This document shows, piece after piece, positions 54,373 to 63,013 of a stretch of 64,000 nucleotides of DNA. The notes beneath the pieces were generated by a model. It was not told the DNA's origin, ran no database searches, and was given only the letters and a program-made list of their open reading frames with translations. The stretch is from Reddybacter sp041277045 (GTDB lineage Bacteria > Pseudomonadota > Gammaproteobacteria > Pseudomonadales > Porticoccaceae). The position numbers and the translations under genes were made by a program. How positions within the stretch are numbered: the stretch's first letter is position 1; each line of letters opens with the position of its first letter. The stretch lies in assembly GCA_041277045.1 (NCBI GenBank), contig JBGFSY010000001.1, positions 186,001 to 250,000 of the forward strand, read 5' to 3'.

Positions 54373-54825
54373 ATGAGCGAAGAAACACTGAAAGTACGTA
54401 TCACCACCGAAATGAAAGCGGCGATGCGCGCCAAAGACAAACCTCGCCTCGGCACCATCCGCCTGATTCAGGCCGAGATTAAACGCATTGAAGTCGACGA
54501 GCGCATTGAACTGGACGACACCCGCGTGCTGGCCATTCTCGACAAAATGAGCAAGCAGCGCCGCGACTCATTGAGCCAGTTCAAAGATGCCGGGCGCGAT
54601 GACTTGGCCGAGCAGGAGCAAACCGAGCTTGACGTTATCGCTGAGTTTTTACCCGCCGCACTGAGCGAGGAAGAACTGCAGGTGCTTATCGACCAAGCTA
54701 TTGCCGATAGCGGCGCTCAGGCAATGTCTGACATGGGCAAAGTAATGGGCATTCTCAAACCCCAGGTTCAGGGCCGCGCCGATATGGGCGCCGTGAGCAA
54801 GCAAATTAAAGCGCGACTCTCGTAG
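54373..54825 (+). CDS. yqeY: GatB/YqeY domain protein
   Basis: 150 residues from the ATG at 54373 (MSEETLKVRITTEMKAAMRA). The frame is open back to 54196, but that part crosses the rpsU terminator and is not conserved. DKPRLGTIRLIQAEIKRIEV, DELQ-type LAEQEQTELDVIAEFLP and KVMGILKPQVQGRADMGAVS are family motifs shared with the tail of GatB. YqeY is thought to interact with tRNA but is not an amidotransferase alone. It is regularly placed between rpsU and dnaG. Confidence 0.92.
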   Translation: MSEETLKVRITTEMKAAMRAKDKPRLGTIRLIQAEIKRIEVDERIELDDTRVLAILDKMSKQRRDSLSQFKDAGRDDLAEQEQTELDVIAEFLPAALSEEELQVLIDQAIADSGAQAMSDMGKVMGILKPQVQGRADMGAVSKQIKARLS

Positions 54826-54887
54826 TGCCTGCGCAGCAGGTGTAGCGGCGGCTTTCTATACCGCACCCACCTGCCAGTCAAAACCCA

Positions 54888-56936
54888 ATGGCCGGATTAA
54901 TTCCACAGCGCTTTATCGACGATCTACTCGACCGAGTGGATATCGTCGATGTTATCGGCGCACGCCTTGAGCTGCGAAAAACCGGCAAAAACCACTCCGC
55001 TCGCTGCCCCTTCCACGACGAAAAAACCCCCTCCTTTTCGGTCAACCCCGAAAAACAGTTTTACTACTGCTTCGGCTGTGGTGTCGGCGGCAATGCCATC
55101 GGCTTTGTCATGGACTACGACCATGTCGACTTTCCGCAAGCGGTGGAAACTCTCGGCGCACTGGTTGGTATGGAGGTGCCGCGCGAAGCTCAGCAAAACA
55201 ACCCGCAAGACAAGCGCCGCAAAGCGCTGTACGACATTCTAGAGCAGGCCAAACGCTTCTATCAGCAGCAACTGCGCCAGCACAAAACCGCACACCAGGC
55301 CGTCGATTATCTTAAACAGCGGGGCTTGAGTGGCGAAATCGCCGGAAATTTCGAGATTGGCTACGCCCCGCCCGGCTGGGATAATTTACTGCTCGCCATC
55401 ACCGAAAGCCGCCTGCAAGGCAATGACGACGAGGTAGAGAGCAACGATACGGTCGAAGACGAAACCATTGAGCTACTCACCGACTCCGGCCTGCTGGTTA
55501 ATCGCGAGGAGGAAAACAAGCGTTACGACCGTTTTCGCGAGCGCATTATTTTCCCCATTAGAGACACTCGCGGGCGCACGATTGCCTTCGGTGGACGGGT
55601 GCTTGGCGATGACAAGCCCAAGTACCTAAACTCCCCCGAGACGACGGTTTTCCACAAGGGGCGCGAGCTTTACGGCCTCTACGAAGCCAATCGCAGCCGT
55701 CAGAGCTCTGGTAATTTACTGGTCGTTGAAGGCTACATGGACGTCGTCGCCCTGGCCCAGCATGAAATAGAAAATGCCGTCGCCACCCTCGGCACCGCTG
55801 TTTCAGATGCTCATCTTGAAAAGCTCTTCCGCTACACCAGTGAAGTGGTCTTTTGCTTTGACGGTGACAAAGCCGGACGCCAGGCGGGCAAACGCGCTCT
55901 GGAAACCAGCCTGGCGCTAATGACCGACGGGCGCAGCGCCAAGTTCCTCTTTCTCGATGAGGGTGAAGACCCGGATACCCTAGTGCGGAAAATCGGCAAC
56001 GAGCGTTTTCGCAACCTAATCAGCAACGCCACGCCGCTCTCGGCCTTTCTCTTTACCCTGTGCGAAGAGGGCCTCGACTTAACGCTGGCCGATGACTGCG
56101 CCCGCTTCGCCACCCTCGCCGCTCCGATGATCAACCAGCTGCCAGCGGGTATTTTCCGACAATTACTACTTGAGCAACTGGCCAAAAAGACCGGCCTCCC
56201 CACCGATACATTAACCGGTCTACTTGCCCCAGCGGACAGCGAAGCACCACCACAATGGGACGAGGCACCACCCGACAACGGCAATTACGAAGACTACGGC
56301 GACAGCTACGAGGGCGCCGAGCACCATCAGGTAGAAGACTATTCGCCTGCAGAGGATTATGCCCAGCAGGATGACGAACCCCAACGCGCGAACAAAGCAA
56401 CTCAGAAGCAACCCGCCCCTGCACAAAAAGAGTTGCAACTAAACCCCCTGCACTGCTTGATCGCATTACTCATCAACCATCCATCACTGGCACAAAACCT
56501 TGAACACACTGAGGCCCTGCTAAAGCTTGAACTCGCCGATATCGAGATACTTCAGGGTTTATTCACTTTGCTGGCGGAAAATCCCGACTATACTCTTAAC
56601 CATATTCTCGGTTATTGGCGTGGCGTGCACGGTCAGGAGCAGGGCGAGATGTTAGCGGGAATCGCCGCTACCGACCTGGCTAACATTCCCAGCCAGGCCG
56701 CTGAAAGCTATGTAAAACAGGCCCAGGACATTGTTGATTCACTGCTTCGCACGGTCATAGGCGAGCAAACTATCGAGCAGCAAATTGAGTATTTAAGCGC
56801 CAAAAACCAGCTCGATGATCACGACCGCAATACAGCGTTCGCTATCTGGCTAGAGCTACCCGCCGAAGAGCGCAGCCCTGAATTAATTAACAAGATAAAA
56901 CAATTACTTGAGCGCAAAGATGAAACAACTAAATAG
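54888..56936 (+). CDS. dnaG: DNA primase
   Basis: 682 residues, longer than the 581 of E. coli. The CHC2 zinc finger is CPFHDEKTPSFSVNPEKQFY followed by YCFGCG near 40-65. The TOPRIM core includes FGGRVLGDDKPKYLNSPET near 235 and LVVEGYMDVVALAQ near 280, with FCFDGDKAGRQA near 322. Residues about 445-510 form an acidic, Glu/Asp/Tyr/Gln-rich linker that accounts for the extra length. The C terminus (about 520-680) is the DnaB-binding domain. It makes RNA primers for replication. Confidence 0.97.
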   Translation: MAGLIPQRFIDDLLDRVDIVDVIGARLELRKTGKNHSARCPFHDEKTPSFSVNPEKQFYYCFGCGVGGNAIGFVMDYDHVDFPQAVETLGALVGMEVPREAQQNNPQDKRRKALYDILEQAKRFYQQQLRQHKTAHQAVDYLKQRGLSGEIAGNFEIGYAPPGWDNLLLAITESRLQGNDDEVESNDTVEDETIELLTDSGLLVNREEENKRYDRFRERIIFPIRDTRGRTIAFGGRVLGDDKPKYLNSPETTVFHKGRELYGLYEANRSRQSSGNLLVVEGYMDVVALAQHEIENAVATLGTAVSDAHLEKLFRYTSEVVFCFDGDKAGRQAGKRALETSLALMTDGRSAKFLFLDEGEDPDTLVRKIGNERFRNLISNATPLSAFLFTLCEEGLDLTLADDCARFATLAAPMINQLPAGIFRQLLLEQLAKKTGLPTDTLTGLLAPADSEAPPQWDEAPPDNGNYEDYGDSYEGAEHHQVEDYSPAEDYAQQDDEPQRANKATQKQPAPAQKELQLNPLHCLIALLINHPSLAQNLEHTEALLKLELADIEILQGLFTLLAENPDYTLNHILGYWRGVHGQEQGEMLAGIAATDLANIPSQAAESYVKQAQDIVDSLLRTVIGEQTIEQQIEYLSAKNQLDDHDRNTAFAIWLELPAEERSPELINKIKQLLERKDETTK

Positions 56937-56960
56937 CTGACATGCTGGCCTTGTAATAAC

Positions 56961-56989
56961 AAGACAGAACCCCACTTATAAGCTATAAT
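56961..56989 (+). promoter_or_regulatory. Candidate internal promoter for rpoD
   Basis: AAGACA (56961-56966) and a perfect TATAAT (56984-56989) are 17 bases apart, in the 94-base gap between dnaG and rpoD. Confidence 0.5.
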
Positions 56990-57030
56990 TTCGCGTTTGT
57001 TTTCAGCCATTCACTAACTACGGATACTCT

Positions 57031-58863
57031 ATGAGCGACGTCAGCCAACAACAGTCACGCATCAAGGAACTGATTGCCAAGGGCCGCGAACAGGGCTACT
57101 TGACCTACGCCGAGGTTAACGACCACCTACCGGAAGATATTTCTGATCCCGATCAGGTTGAAGACATCATTCAGATGATCAACGACATGGGCATCAACGT
57201 CTTCGAAACCGCCCCCGACGCCGATACTCTGTTGATTAATGACGAAGGCAACAATAGCGCCGACGAAATTGCCGCCGCCGAAGCCGCTGCCGCCCTGGCC
57301 GCTGTCGAAACCGAAAAACACCGCACCACCGACCCCGTACGCATGTACATGCGCGAAATGGGCACGGTTGAGCTGCTGACTCGCGAAGGCGAAATTGAAA
57401 TTGCAAAGCGCATTGAAGAAGGCATCCGCGACGTTATGTACGCCATGTCTGAATGGCCTGAGACTGTTGACGATATCGTCGCCCAGTACGAGCTCGTACA
57501 GAAAGGCGAGCGACGCCTGGTCGAAATTATCGCCGGCTACCTCAACCCCGTCGACCACGTGCCCTCCGCACTCGAGCAAAGCAAGAAAGATGCTGCCGCC
57601 ATACTGGCCGGCGAAAAAGAGGAAGAGGAAGAGGAAGAGCAACACGAAGGTGGACTCTGCCCCGAAGAAGCTGCCAACCGCTTTGGTGCAATCCACAAAC
57701 AAAATGACAAAACCAAACGCTCAATTGCCCGCCACGGACGTAATGCCGAAAGCGCGGAAAAAAACCTCGTCGAGCTAGGCTTACTGTTCAAATATCTAAA
57801 GCTGATACCCAAGCAGTATGACCCCCTCGTTGCACGGGTTCGTATCTCCCTGCACGAAGTAAGAAAGCACGAGCGCAGTATCATGACGTTGTGTATTCGC
57901 CAAGCCAAAATGCCCCGCAAAGAGTTTGTTGAGAGCTTCCCTGGCAATGAAACCAATGACAAGTGGGCCGCTAATTTGTCGCGCCGCAAGCAGCCCTATG
58001 CCCCGGCTATCAAAAACTTGCTAGATGACATCACTCGCGTACAAAGAAAGCTGGCAAACGTTGAGAAAGCATCAGGCTTAAGCATCACACAAATTAAAGA
58101 CATCAACCGCCGCATGTCTATCGGCGAAGCAAAAGCCCGACGCGCCAAGAAAGAAATGGTTGAAGCCAACCTGCGTCTGGTTATTTCTATCGCAAAAAAA
58201 TACACCAACCGCGGCCTGCAATTCCTCGACCTGATTCAGGAAGGCAATATCGGTCTGATGAAAGCGGTCGACAAGTTTGAATACCGGCGCGGTTACAAGT
58301 TTTCCACCTACGCCACCTGGTGGATTCGCCAGGCGATTACCCGCTCCATTGCCGACCAGGCGCGCACCATTCGTATCCCGGTGCACATGATTGAAACGAT
58401 TAATAAGCTCAATCGTGTATCGCGGCAAATGCTGCAGGAAATGGGTCGTGAGCCAACGCCGGAAGAACTCGGCGAACGCATGGAACTGCCCGAAGACAAG
58501 ATTCGCAAAGTTCTAAAAATTGCCAAAGAGCCCATCTCTCTTGAAACGCCAATTGGCGACGATGAGGATTCTCACCTCGGCGACTTTATTGAAGACGTCA
58601 ATGTCGACTCCCCGATCCACTCGGCCACAGCGGAAAGTCTGACTGAAGCAACACGCGAAGTACTCAACGGCCTCACCGCCCGCGAAGCGAAAGTACTGCG
58701 CATGCGTTTCGGTATCGACATGAACACCGACCATACGCTGGAAGAAGTCGGCAAGCAGTTTGACGTTACACGCGAACGCATCCGCCAAATCGAAGCCAAG
58801 GCACTGCGCAAACTGCGCCACCCAACCCGCTCCGATCACATGCGCAGCTTCCTCGACGAATAG
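57031..58863 (+). CDS. rpoD: RNA polymerase sigma factor RpoD (sigma-70)
   Basis: 610 residues. Region 1.1 is at 1-80 (IKELIAKGREQGYLTYAEVN), region 1.2 at about 95 (DPVRMYMREMGTVELLTREG), and the acidic non-conserved insert at 190-200 (EKEEEEEEEQ). Regions 2.1-2.4 centre on GYKFSTYATWWIRQAITRSI near 430, and region 4.2 is TLEEVGKQFDVTRERIRQIE near 570, reading -35 boxes. It is the primary sigma factor and last gene of the operon. Confidence 0.98.
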   Translation: MSDVSQQQSRIKELIAKGREQGYLTYAEVNDHLPEDISDPDQVEDIIQMINDMGINVFETAPDADTLLINDEGNNSADEIAAAEAAAALAAVETEKHRTTDPVRMYMREMGTVELLTREGEIEIAKRIEEGIRDVMYAMSEWPETVDDIVAQYELVQKGERRLVEIIAGYLNPVDHVPSALEQSKKDAAAILAGEKEEEEEEEQHEGGLCPEEAANRFGAIHKQNDKTKRSIARHGRNAESAEKNLVELGLLFKYLKLIPKQYDPLVARVRISLHEVRKHERSIMTLCIRQAKMPRKEFVESFPGNETNDKWAANLSRRKQPYAPAIKNLLDDITRVQRKLANVEKASGLSITQIKDINRRMSIGEAKARRAKKEMVEANLRLVISIAKKYTNRGLQFLDLIQEGNIGLMKAVDKFEYRRGYKFSTYATWWIRQAITRSIADQARTIRIPVHMIETINKLNRVSRQMLQEMGREPTPEELGERMELPEDKIRKVLKIAKEPISLETPIGDDEDSHLGDFIEDVNVDSPIHSATAESLTEATREVLNGLTAREAKVLRMRFGIDMNTDHTLEEVGKQFDVTRERIRQIEAKALRKLRHPTRSDHMRSFLDE

Positions 58864-58883
58864 ACCACTTAAAGCAGAAAACA

Positions 58884-59009
58884 GACTGTCGAAAAACCTT
58901 AGCGGCATAAGGCAAAAACAGACGAAAAAGCATAGTTTATGTGGAATAAACGAGCATTTTCAGTCTTTTTTTTCGCCGCTGAGGCCTCGCAGTTAGCTTT
59001 TCGATAGTC
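58884..59009. repeat. Nested inverted-repeat element between rpoD and the tRNA
   Basis: Two further pairs of arms enclose the rpoD terminator: GACTGTCGAAAA (58884-58895) with TTTTCGATAGTC (58998-59009), and CCTTAGCGGC (58897-58906) with GCCGCTGAGG (58975-58984). Each pair has one substitution. The whole can fold into a single 126-base structure. It resembles a small non-autonomous palindromic element (MITE or REP-like). Confidence 0.55.
58920..58973 (+). terminator. Terminator after rpoD inside a larger palindrome
   Basis: AGACGAAAAAGC (58920-58931) pairs with GCATTTTCAGTCT (58954-58966) with small bulges; an inner GTTTAT/ATAAAC stem closes the loop, and eight T follow at 58966-58973. It ends the rpoD transcript 60 bases past the stop. 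Confidence 0.7.
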
Positions 59010-59046
59010 AGCTAGAACTTATCTGGTAGATGGTGAAAAAGCCTCT

Positions 59047-59087
59047 TATAATGCGCCCTCTCGATTACTCTGTGTAATTGAGAGGGC
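59047..59087 (+). promoter_or_regulatory. tRNA promoter -10 and leader hairpin
   Basis: TATAAT (59047-59052) is followed by a GCGCCC discriminator typical of stringently controlled stable-RNA promoters. Directly after, GCCCTCTCGATTAC and GTAATTGAGAGGGC form a 14-bp stem (one wobble) in the tRNA leader. The -35 is not clear. Confidence 0.5.
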
Positions 59088-59140
59088 GGCATAAAGGCTA
59101 ATCAGCTATCAACCGCAGCGTATAAGGTACAGAAAAAGAA

Positions 59141-59217
59141 GGGCCCTTAGCTCAGTTGGTTAGAGCATCCGACTCATAATCGGCAGGTCCCCAGTTCAAG
59201 TCTGGGAGGGCCCACCA
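59141..59217 (+). tRNA. tRNA with CAU anticodon, probably tRNA-Ile2
   Basis: 77 bases including an encoded CCA. The acceptor stem GGGCCCT/AGGGCCC is perfect, the D arm reads AGCTCAGTTGGTTAGAGC, the anticodon stem is CCGAC/GTCGG-like with loop TCATAAT (anticodon CAT), and the T arm ends TTCAAGTC. The acceptor stem and T arm resemble E. coli ileX (GGCCCCT, TTCAAGTCC) more than elongator tRNA-Met. If so, C34 becomes lysidine by TilS and the tRNA reads AUA. It follows rpoD, as in several relatives. Confidence 0.9.
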
Positions 59218-59359
59218 TTTCACACCATCAACTTTAGCCCCATAAGCAGCTGTTCTTTCCAACACCCGCTACCCCCCCACAAACCGGCCCATACCAAATC
59301 CCTTCTCCCGCCGCTATCATCTCTCGCATTGCAATAAAACAAGCACGCCTCGGGATCAC

Positions 59360-59887
59360 ATGCGAAAAATTGTCGACTACCTAAGATTAATACTGTTTAC
59401 CGGCGGCGTACTTTTAGGCGTGCAGATGCCAGGTTTTATCGAGCAATACGGTAAAAGCCTGCAGGCTCACCTACTTGAATCATCATTGAGCCTTGAGGAA
59501 TTCGAGAAGGATGCTGAACGTTATTTTGACGGCAACCTGAACAAGCTAACCGCGCATTACCAAAACAACCCTGACCCCATAATTAAGGACGGCGGAGCTA
59601 GCATTAGCGCCATTTATAGTAGAAACCTGAACCTGGAGCAGGCCTGGGTGGGTTTTAGCAAGAACACCTACAGTGCTTACAAGCATGTGCTGCTGGAGCC
59701 CTTAACTGATGTCAAAAATGAAGTTTGGAGCAACTACACCTACAGTATCGTACTAAACCAGTCGGCCATTATTAGCGGGCTTTGCTGCGGCTTCCTATTG
59801 GCCCTACTCATTGAACTCAGCGGCCTGCTGATTAGCAAATTTCTCCAGCACTTATTCCTTCCTCTGGGAAAGGCGCCCTCCCATTAA
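59360..59887 (+). CDS. DUF2937 family membrane protein
   Basis: 175 residues. One hydrophobic segment is at about 8-25 (LRLILFTGGVLLGVQMPGFI) and another at about 132-160 (SAIISGLCCGFLLALLIELS). A soluble, charged middle lies between them. GVQMPGFIEQYGKSLQAHLL matches the DUF2937 signature. The topology suggests a periplasmic or cytoplasmic loop held by two helices. Function unknown. It is a single gene between the tRNA and the cold-shock gene. Confidence 0.8.
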   Translation: MRKIVDYLRLILFTGGVLLGVQMPGFIEQYGKSLQAHLLESSLSLEEFEKDAERYFDGNLNKLTAHYQNNPDPIIKDGGASISAIYSRNLNLEQAWVGFSKNTYSAYKHVLLEPLTDVKNEVWSNYTYSIVLNQSAIISGLCCGFLLALLIELSGLLISKFLQHLFLPLGKAPSH

Positions 59888-60003
59888 CCCAAACCTCGAC
59901 ATTTAATGGAAGTAATCGAACCCGCGACTGGAATCGGAATTTCAAACTGAAAACTAATGACCATAAATTACTCAAATAACCTATTTTTATCGAGGTTTAG
60001 CCA

Positions 60004-60031
60004 TTGACTCGTCTATCAAGGGGTATATACT
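60004..60031 (+). promoter_or_regulatory. Promoter of the cold-shock gene with long leader
   Basis: TTGACT (60004-60009) and TATACT (60026-60031) are 16 bases apart. The implied leader of about 140 bases is the length typical of cold-shock mRNAs, whose 5' UTR folds in a temperature-dependent way. Confidence 0.65.
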
Positions 60032-60180
60032 GCCCACAGCTTGAAAGTACGTCCTATATTTATGCACACCATTTCGATGTTCCTCAGTAGTACACTCGTC
60101 CTGTTTTTCATAAGTAATAGCAACACTTCCAGCAAAACGGCCTTGTTTAAAGGCTTTAATTACTCTCGAATGATTAGGAA

Positions 60181-60393
60181 ATGAATATGTCTACTACTAC
60201 CGGTACAGTTAAGTGGTTCAACGAAGCTAAAGGTTTTGGTTTTATCGAACAAGAGTCTGGTCCAGACGTTTTTGCTCACTTTAGCGCAATCTCTGGTTCT
60301 GGCTTCAAAACTTTGATCGAAGGCCAAAAGGTTGAGTTCACTGTAACTCAAGGCCAGAAAGGTCCTCAAGCTGAGAACATCGTAGCCATCTAA
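60181..60393 (+). CDS. Cold-shock protein (CspA family)
   Basis: 70 residues, a single cold-shock OB fold. TGTVKWFNEAKGFGFIEQES carries RNP1 (KGFGFI), and DVFAHFSAIS is RNP2. It binds single-stranded RNA and DNA and melts structures at low temperature. The start may be the second Met (MSTTTGTVKW). Long leader, strong terminator. Confidence 0.96.
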   Translation: MNMSTTTGTVKWFNEAKGFGFIEQESGPDVFAHFSAISGSGFKTLIEGQKVEFTVTQGQKGPQAENIVAI

Positions 60394-60461
60394 TTCTACT
60401 TTTAAGTAGAGGAAGGCTATCTGCTTTGCGCTTTTAGTAAACGCTAAAAAGCACAAAACAG

Positions 60462-60496
60462 AAAAAGGGTAAGACTAAAAAGTCTTACCCTTTTTT
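60462..60496 (+). terminator. Terminator of the cold-shock gene
   Basis: A perfect 15-bp stem (AAAAAGGGTAAGACT with AGTCTTACCCTTTTT) around AAAA, followed by T, 69 bases past the stop. Confidence 0.92.
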
Positions 60497-60634
60497 ATTG
60501 TCTCGATCTTTTTCAAAACTCACCCGCCTATCTCCGCACACCAACCTCCTTAGACACTCAAACCGGCCGACAACCCCCAGCAAAGGCAAATGCGGCTACA
60601 CTGTGATTAACATTAGAAAGCAATAGGAAGAGTT

Positions 60635-61225
60635 ATGCTCAAACGAGTCATTGTTGCCATTACCGGCGCCACAGGGTGCATCTACGGCATTCGCCTACTT
60701 CAGATACTGGCCGACTTACCCGAAATTGAAACGCACCTGATTTTATCGCCCGCGGGCATTATCACTGCAGAACATGAAACCGGCTTCGACAAAAAAGCGA
60801 TTTCAGTACTTGCGGATGTATGTCACCGCCACAAAGATTTTGGCGCGAGTATCTCTAGCGGCTCCTTCCCTATTCATTCAATGGTCGTTGCCCCGTGCTC
60901 GATGAACACTCTAGGCTCTATTGCCCACGGACTCGACAACAATCTGATATCCCGAGCTGCCGGAGTGACCCTTAAAGAACGCAGGACACTCGTGCTAATG
61001 CCCAGAGAAACCCCCCTCCACCTCATACATTTACGTAACATGGCATTAGTGACAGAAATGGGCGGAATTATTGCACCGCCGGTACCTTCGTTTTATCAGC
61101 ACCCAAGCACCATCGAAGACATCGTCAATCAAACTGTCGGGCGAACTTTGGATGCCCTGGGGATTGATGCACCTGAGCTAGTTCAACGCTGGACCGGCCT
61201 TAACAAAGACACTGCCAACGATTAA
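60635..61225 (+). CDS. ubiX: Flavin prenyltransferase
   Basis: 196 residues. VAITGATGCIYGIRLLQILA binds FMN; SGSFPIHSMVVAPCSMNTLG near 86 and RAAGVTLKERRTLVLMPRET near 110 are UbiX/Pad1 signatures, with PPVPSFYQHPSTIEDIVNQT near the C terminus. It makes prenylated FMN for UbiD-type decarboxylases, used in ubiquinone synthesis. No ubiD is in the window. Confidence 0.94.
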   Translation: MLKRVIVAITGATGCIYGIRLLQILADLPEIETHLILSPAGIITAEHETGFDKKAISVLADVCHRHKDFGASISSGSFPIHSMVVAPCSMNTLGSIAHGLDNNLISRAAGVTLKERRTLVLMPRETPLHLIHLRNMALVTEMGGIIAPPVPSFYQHPSTIEDIVNQTVGRTLDALGIDAPELVQRWTGLNKDTAND

Positions 61226-61262
61226 CACCCTACTTATTTTAGTCGGACAAAAAAAAACAACA

Positions 61263-61292
61263 AAAAAAGCCCCGACAATGCGGGGCTTTTTT
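61263..61292. terminator. Bidirectional terminator between ubiX and the thiolase
   Basis: AAAAAAGCCCCG and CGGGGCTTTTTT form a perfect 12-bp stem around ACAATG, between the two convergent genes. Confidence 0.92.
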
Positions 61293-61313
61293 AATCAACA
61301 ATAGCAACGTCGA

Positions 61314-62492
61314 TTAGAGCATTTCGACAGCAACCGCCGTTGCTTCACCACCGCCAATACAGAGGCTAGCAACACCTTTGGTTTTACCGTAGGTCTCCAG
61401 GGCTGAGAGCAAAGTAACAATAATGCGTGCTCCACTAGCACCCAGCGGGTGACCCAGAGCACAGGCACCGCCATGAACGTTAACTTTGTCATGGGGAATA
61501 TCCAGCTCTTTCATCGCCGCCATAGCGACAACGGCAAAGGCTTCGTTCACTTCATACAAGTCAACATCGGACGCTGACCAGCCAGTGAGATCAAAGAGTA
61601 TGTTCATCGCACCAACGGGGGCAGTGGTGAACCACTCAGGCTCCTGAGCAAACTGGGTATAACCACGAATGGCTGCTATAGGCTTCAAACCACGCTTTTC
61701 TGCTTCACTCTGACGCATCAGCACCAATGCCGCAGCACCGTCAGAAATTGAGCTAGCGTTAGCTGCCGTTACCGAGCCATCTTTTTTAAATGCTGGTCTG
61801 AGGTTAGGAATTTTATCGGGGCGCGCATTGCCGGGCTGCTCATCGGTATCGACAACCGTCTCGCCCTTGCGAGTCTTAACGGTAACCGGCGCAATTTCAC
61901 GGCTGAATTTACCTGCGTCGATAGCGGCATTGGCGCGACGCAGCGATTCAATCGCGTAGGCATCCTGATCTTCACGCGTGAAGGTATATTTACTTGCACA
62001 GCTTTCAGCAAAAACACCCATCAAACCACCCGTATAGGCATCTTGTAGGCCGTCGATGTACATGTGATCGAGCAGTTCGCCGTTACCGAGTCGGTAGCCA
62101 CCACGCGCTTTTTTCAGGATGTAGGGCGCACTACTCATATTTTCCATGCCACCGGCAACAACCACATCTGACTGACCCGCGAGCAATGTGTCACAAGCCA
62201 TCATCACCGTTTTCATACCGGAGCCACACATCTTATTGACGGTAGTTGTTCCCGTACCAACGGGCAGACCCGCACCCAGCGCCGCCTGACGTGCAGGAGA
62301 CTGACCGACACCCGCTGGCAGAACACAACCAATCAACGCTTCGTCAACGTCAGCAGCACTGACACCAGAGCGTTCTATGGCGGCGGCAATTGCAGTAGCA
62401 CCCAATTCAGGGGATGGCACATCAGCCAGTTCACCCATCATTCCGCCCATTGGCGTACGAGCGTATCCACAGATTACTATTGGATCATTCAT
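61314..62492 (-). CDS. Acetyl-CoA C-acetyltransferase (thiolase)
   Basis: About 392 residues from the ATG at 62492, which has GAGGAG 6 bases upstream (a TTG at 62498 abuts that site). The catalytic Cys89 is in TVNKMCGSGMKTVMMACD; VHGGACALGHPLGASGARI holds the His; CIGGGEATAVAVE holds the second Cys. Loop length and sequence fit biosynthetic or AtoB-type thiolases that interconvert acetyl-CoA and acetoacetyl-CoA. No beta-oxidation or PHB partner lies beside it, so its direction is not set. Confidence 0.93.
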   Translation of the reverse strand: MNDPIVICGYARTPMGGMMGELADVPSPELGATAIAAAIERSGVSAADVDEALIGCVLPAGVGQSPARQAALGAGLPVGTGTTTVNKMCGSGMKTVMMACDTLLAGQSDVVVAGGMENMSSAPYILKKARGGYRLGNGELLDHMYIDGLQDAYTGGLMGVFAESCASKYTFTREDQDAYAIESLRRANAAIDAGKFSREIAPVTVKTRKGETVVDTDEQPGNARPDKIPNLRPAFKKDGSVTAANASSISDGAAALVLMRQSEAEKRGLKPIAAIRGYTQFAQEPEWFTTAPVGAMNILFDLTGWSASDVDLYEVNEAFAVVAMAAMKELDIPHDKVNVHGGACALGHPLGASGARIIVTLLSALETYGKTKGVASLCIGGGEATAVAVEML

Positions 62493-62550
62493 TATCAACT
62501 CCTCTCTATCGGGTTAGTCTGATTTACCGGCTAAGCAATATTAGCTCGGA

Positions 62551-62964
62551 TTACTTTACAACTCTAAGTTTTGGCCCGGATGGTTTTGGACCTGACGGTG
62601 GCTTGTCAGAGGGGTCATCATCCAAACTGTGTAGCTCAGCGGGCGCTGGTGCCGATGACTCAAAAGCCATGCCCTCGCCATTCTCTCGCGCATAAATGCC
62701 AATAACAGCATGAATGGGCACATGAATATTGGTGGGGACGCCGCCAAAACGCGTATTGAAACTGATCGCCTCATTATCAAGATTGAAGGCGGTCACTGCT
62801 CGCGGCGCGAGATTGAGCACAACCTGGCCGTCGGTGACATAAACCTGAGGCACTTCTACACCCACCGCCATGGCATTAACTACCACGTGAGGGGTGCAGT
62901 CGTTGTCAATTATCCAGTCATAAAAAGCCCTGACTAAATAGGGCTTGTTAGAAGTCATCGCCAT
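62551..62964 (-). CDS. sspB: ClpXP protease specificity-enhancing factor
   Basis: 137 residues. KPYLVRAFYDWIIDNDCTPH near 7 and FNTRFGGVPTNIHVPIHAVI near 70 form the ssrA-tag-binding domain; a Pro/Ser/Gly linker leads to the C-terminal LRVVK, the motif that docks to the ClpX zinc domain. It delivers ssrA-tagged proteins to ClpXP. Downstream of sspA, as in most gammaproteobacteria. Confidence 0.96.
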   Translation of the reverse strand: MAMTSNKPYLVRAFYDWIIDNDCTPHVVVNAMAVGVEVPQVYVTDGQVVLNLAPRAVTAFNLDNEAISFNTRFGGVPTNIHVPIHAVIGIYARENGEGMAFESSAPAPAELHSLDDDPSDKPPSGPKPSGPKLRVVK

Positions 62965-63013
62965 TACCGTTACCTACGGATCGGGGCTTGAAGAAAGTAA
63001 CAAACACTCTAAA

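Noticed and set aside
59141..59217. Elongator tRNA-Met
   Set aside because: The anticodon allows it, but the acceptor stem and T arm look like tRNA-Ile2. I kept the anticodon as certain and the identity as probable.
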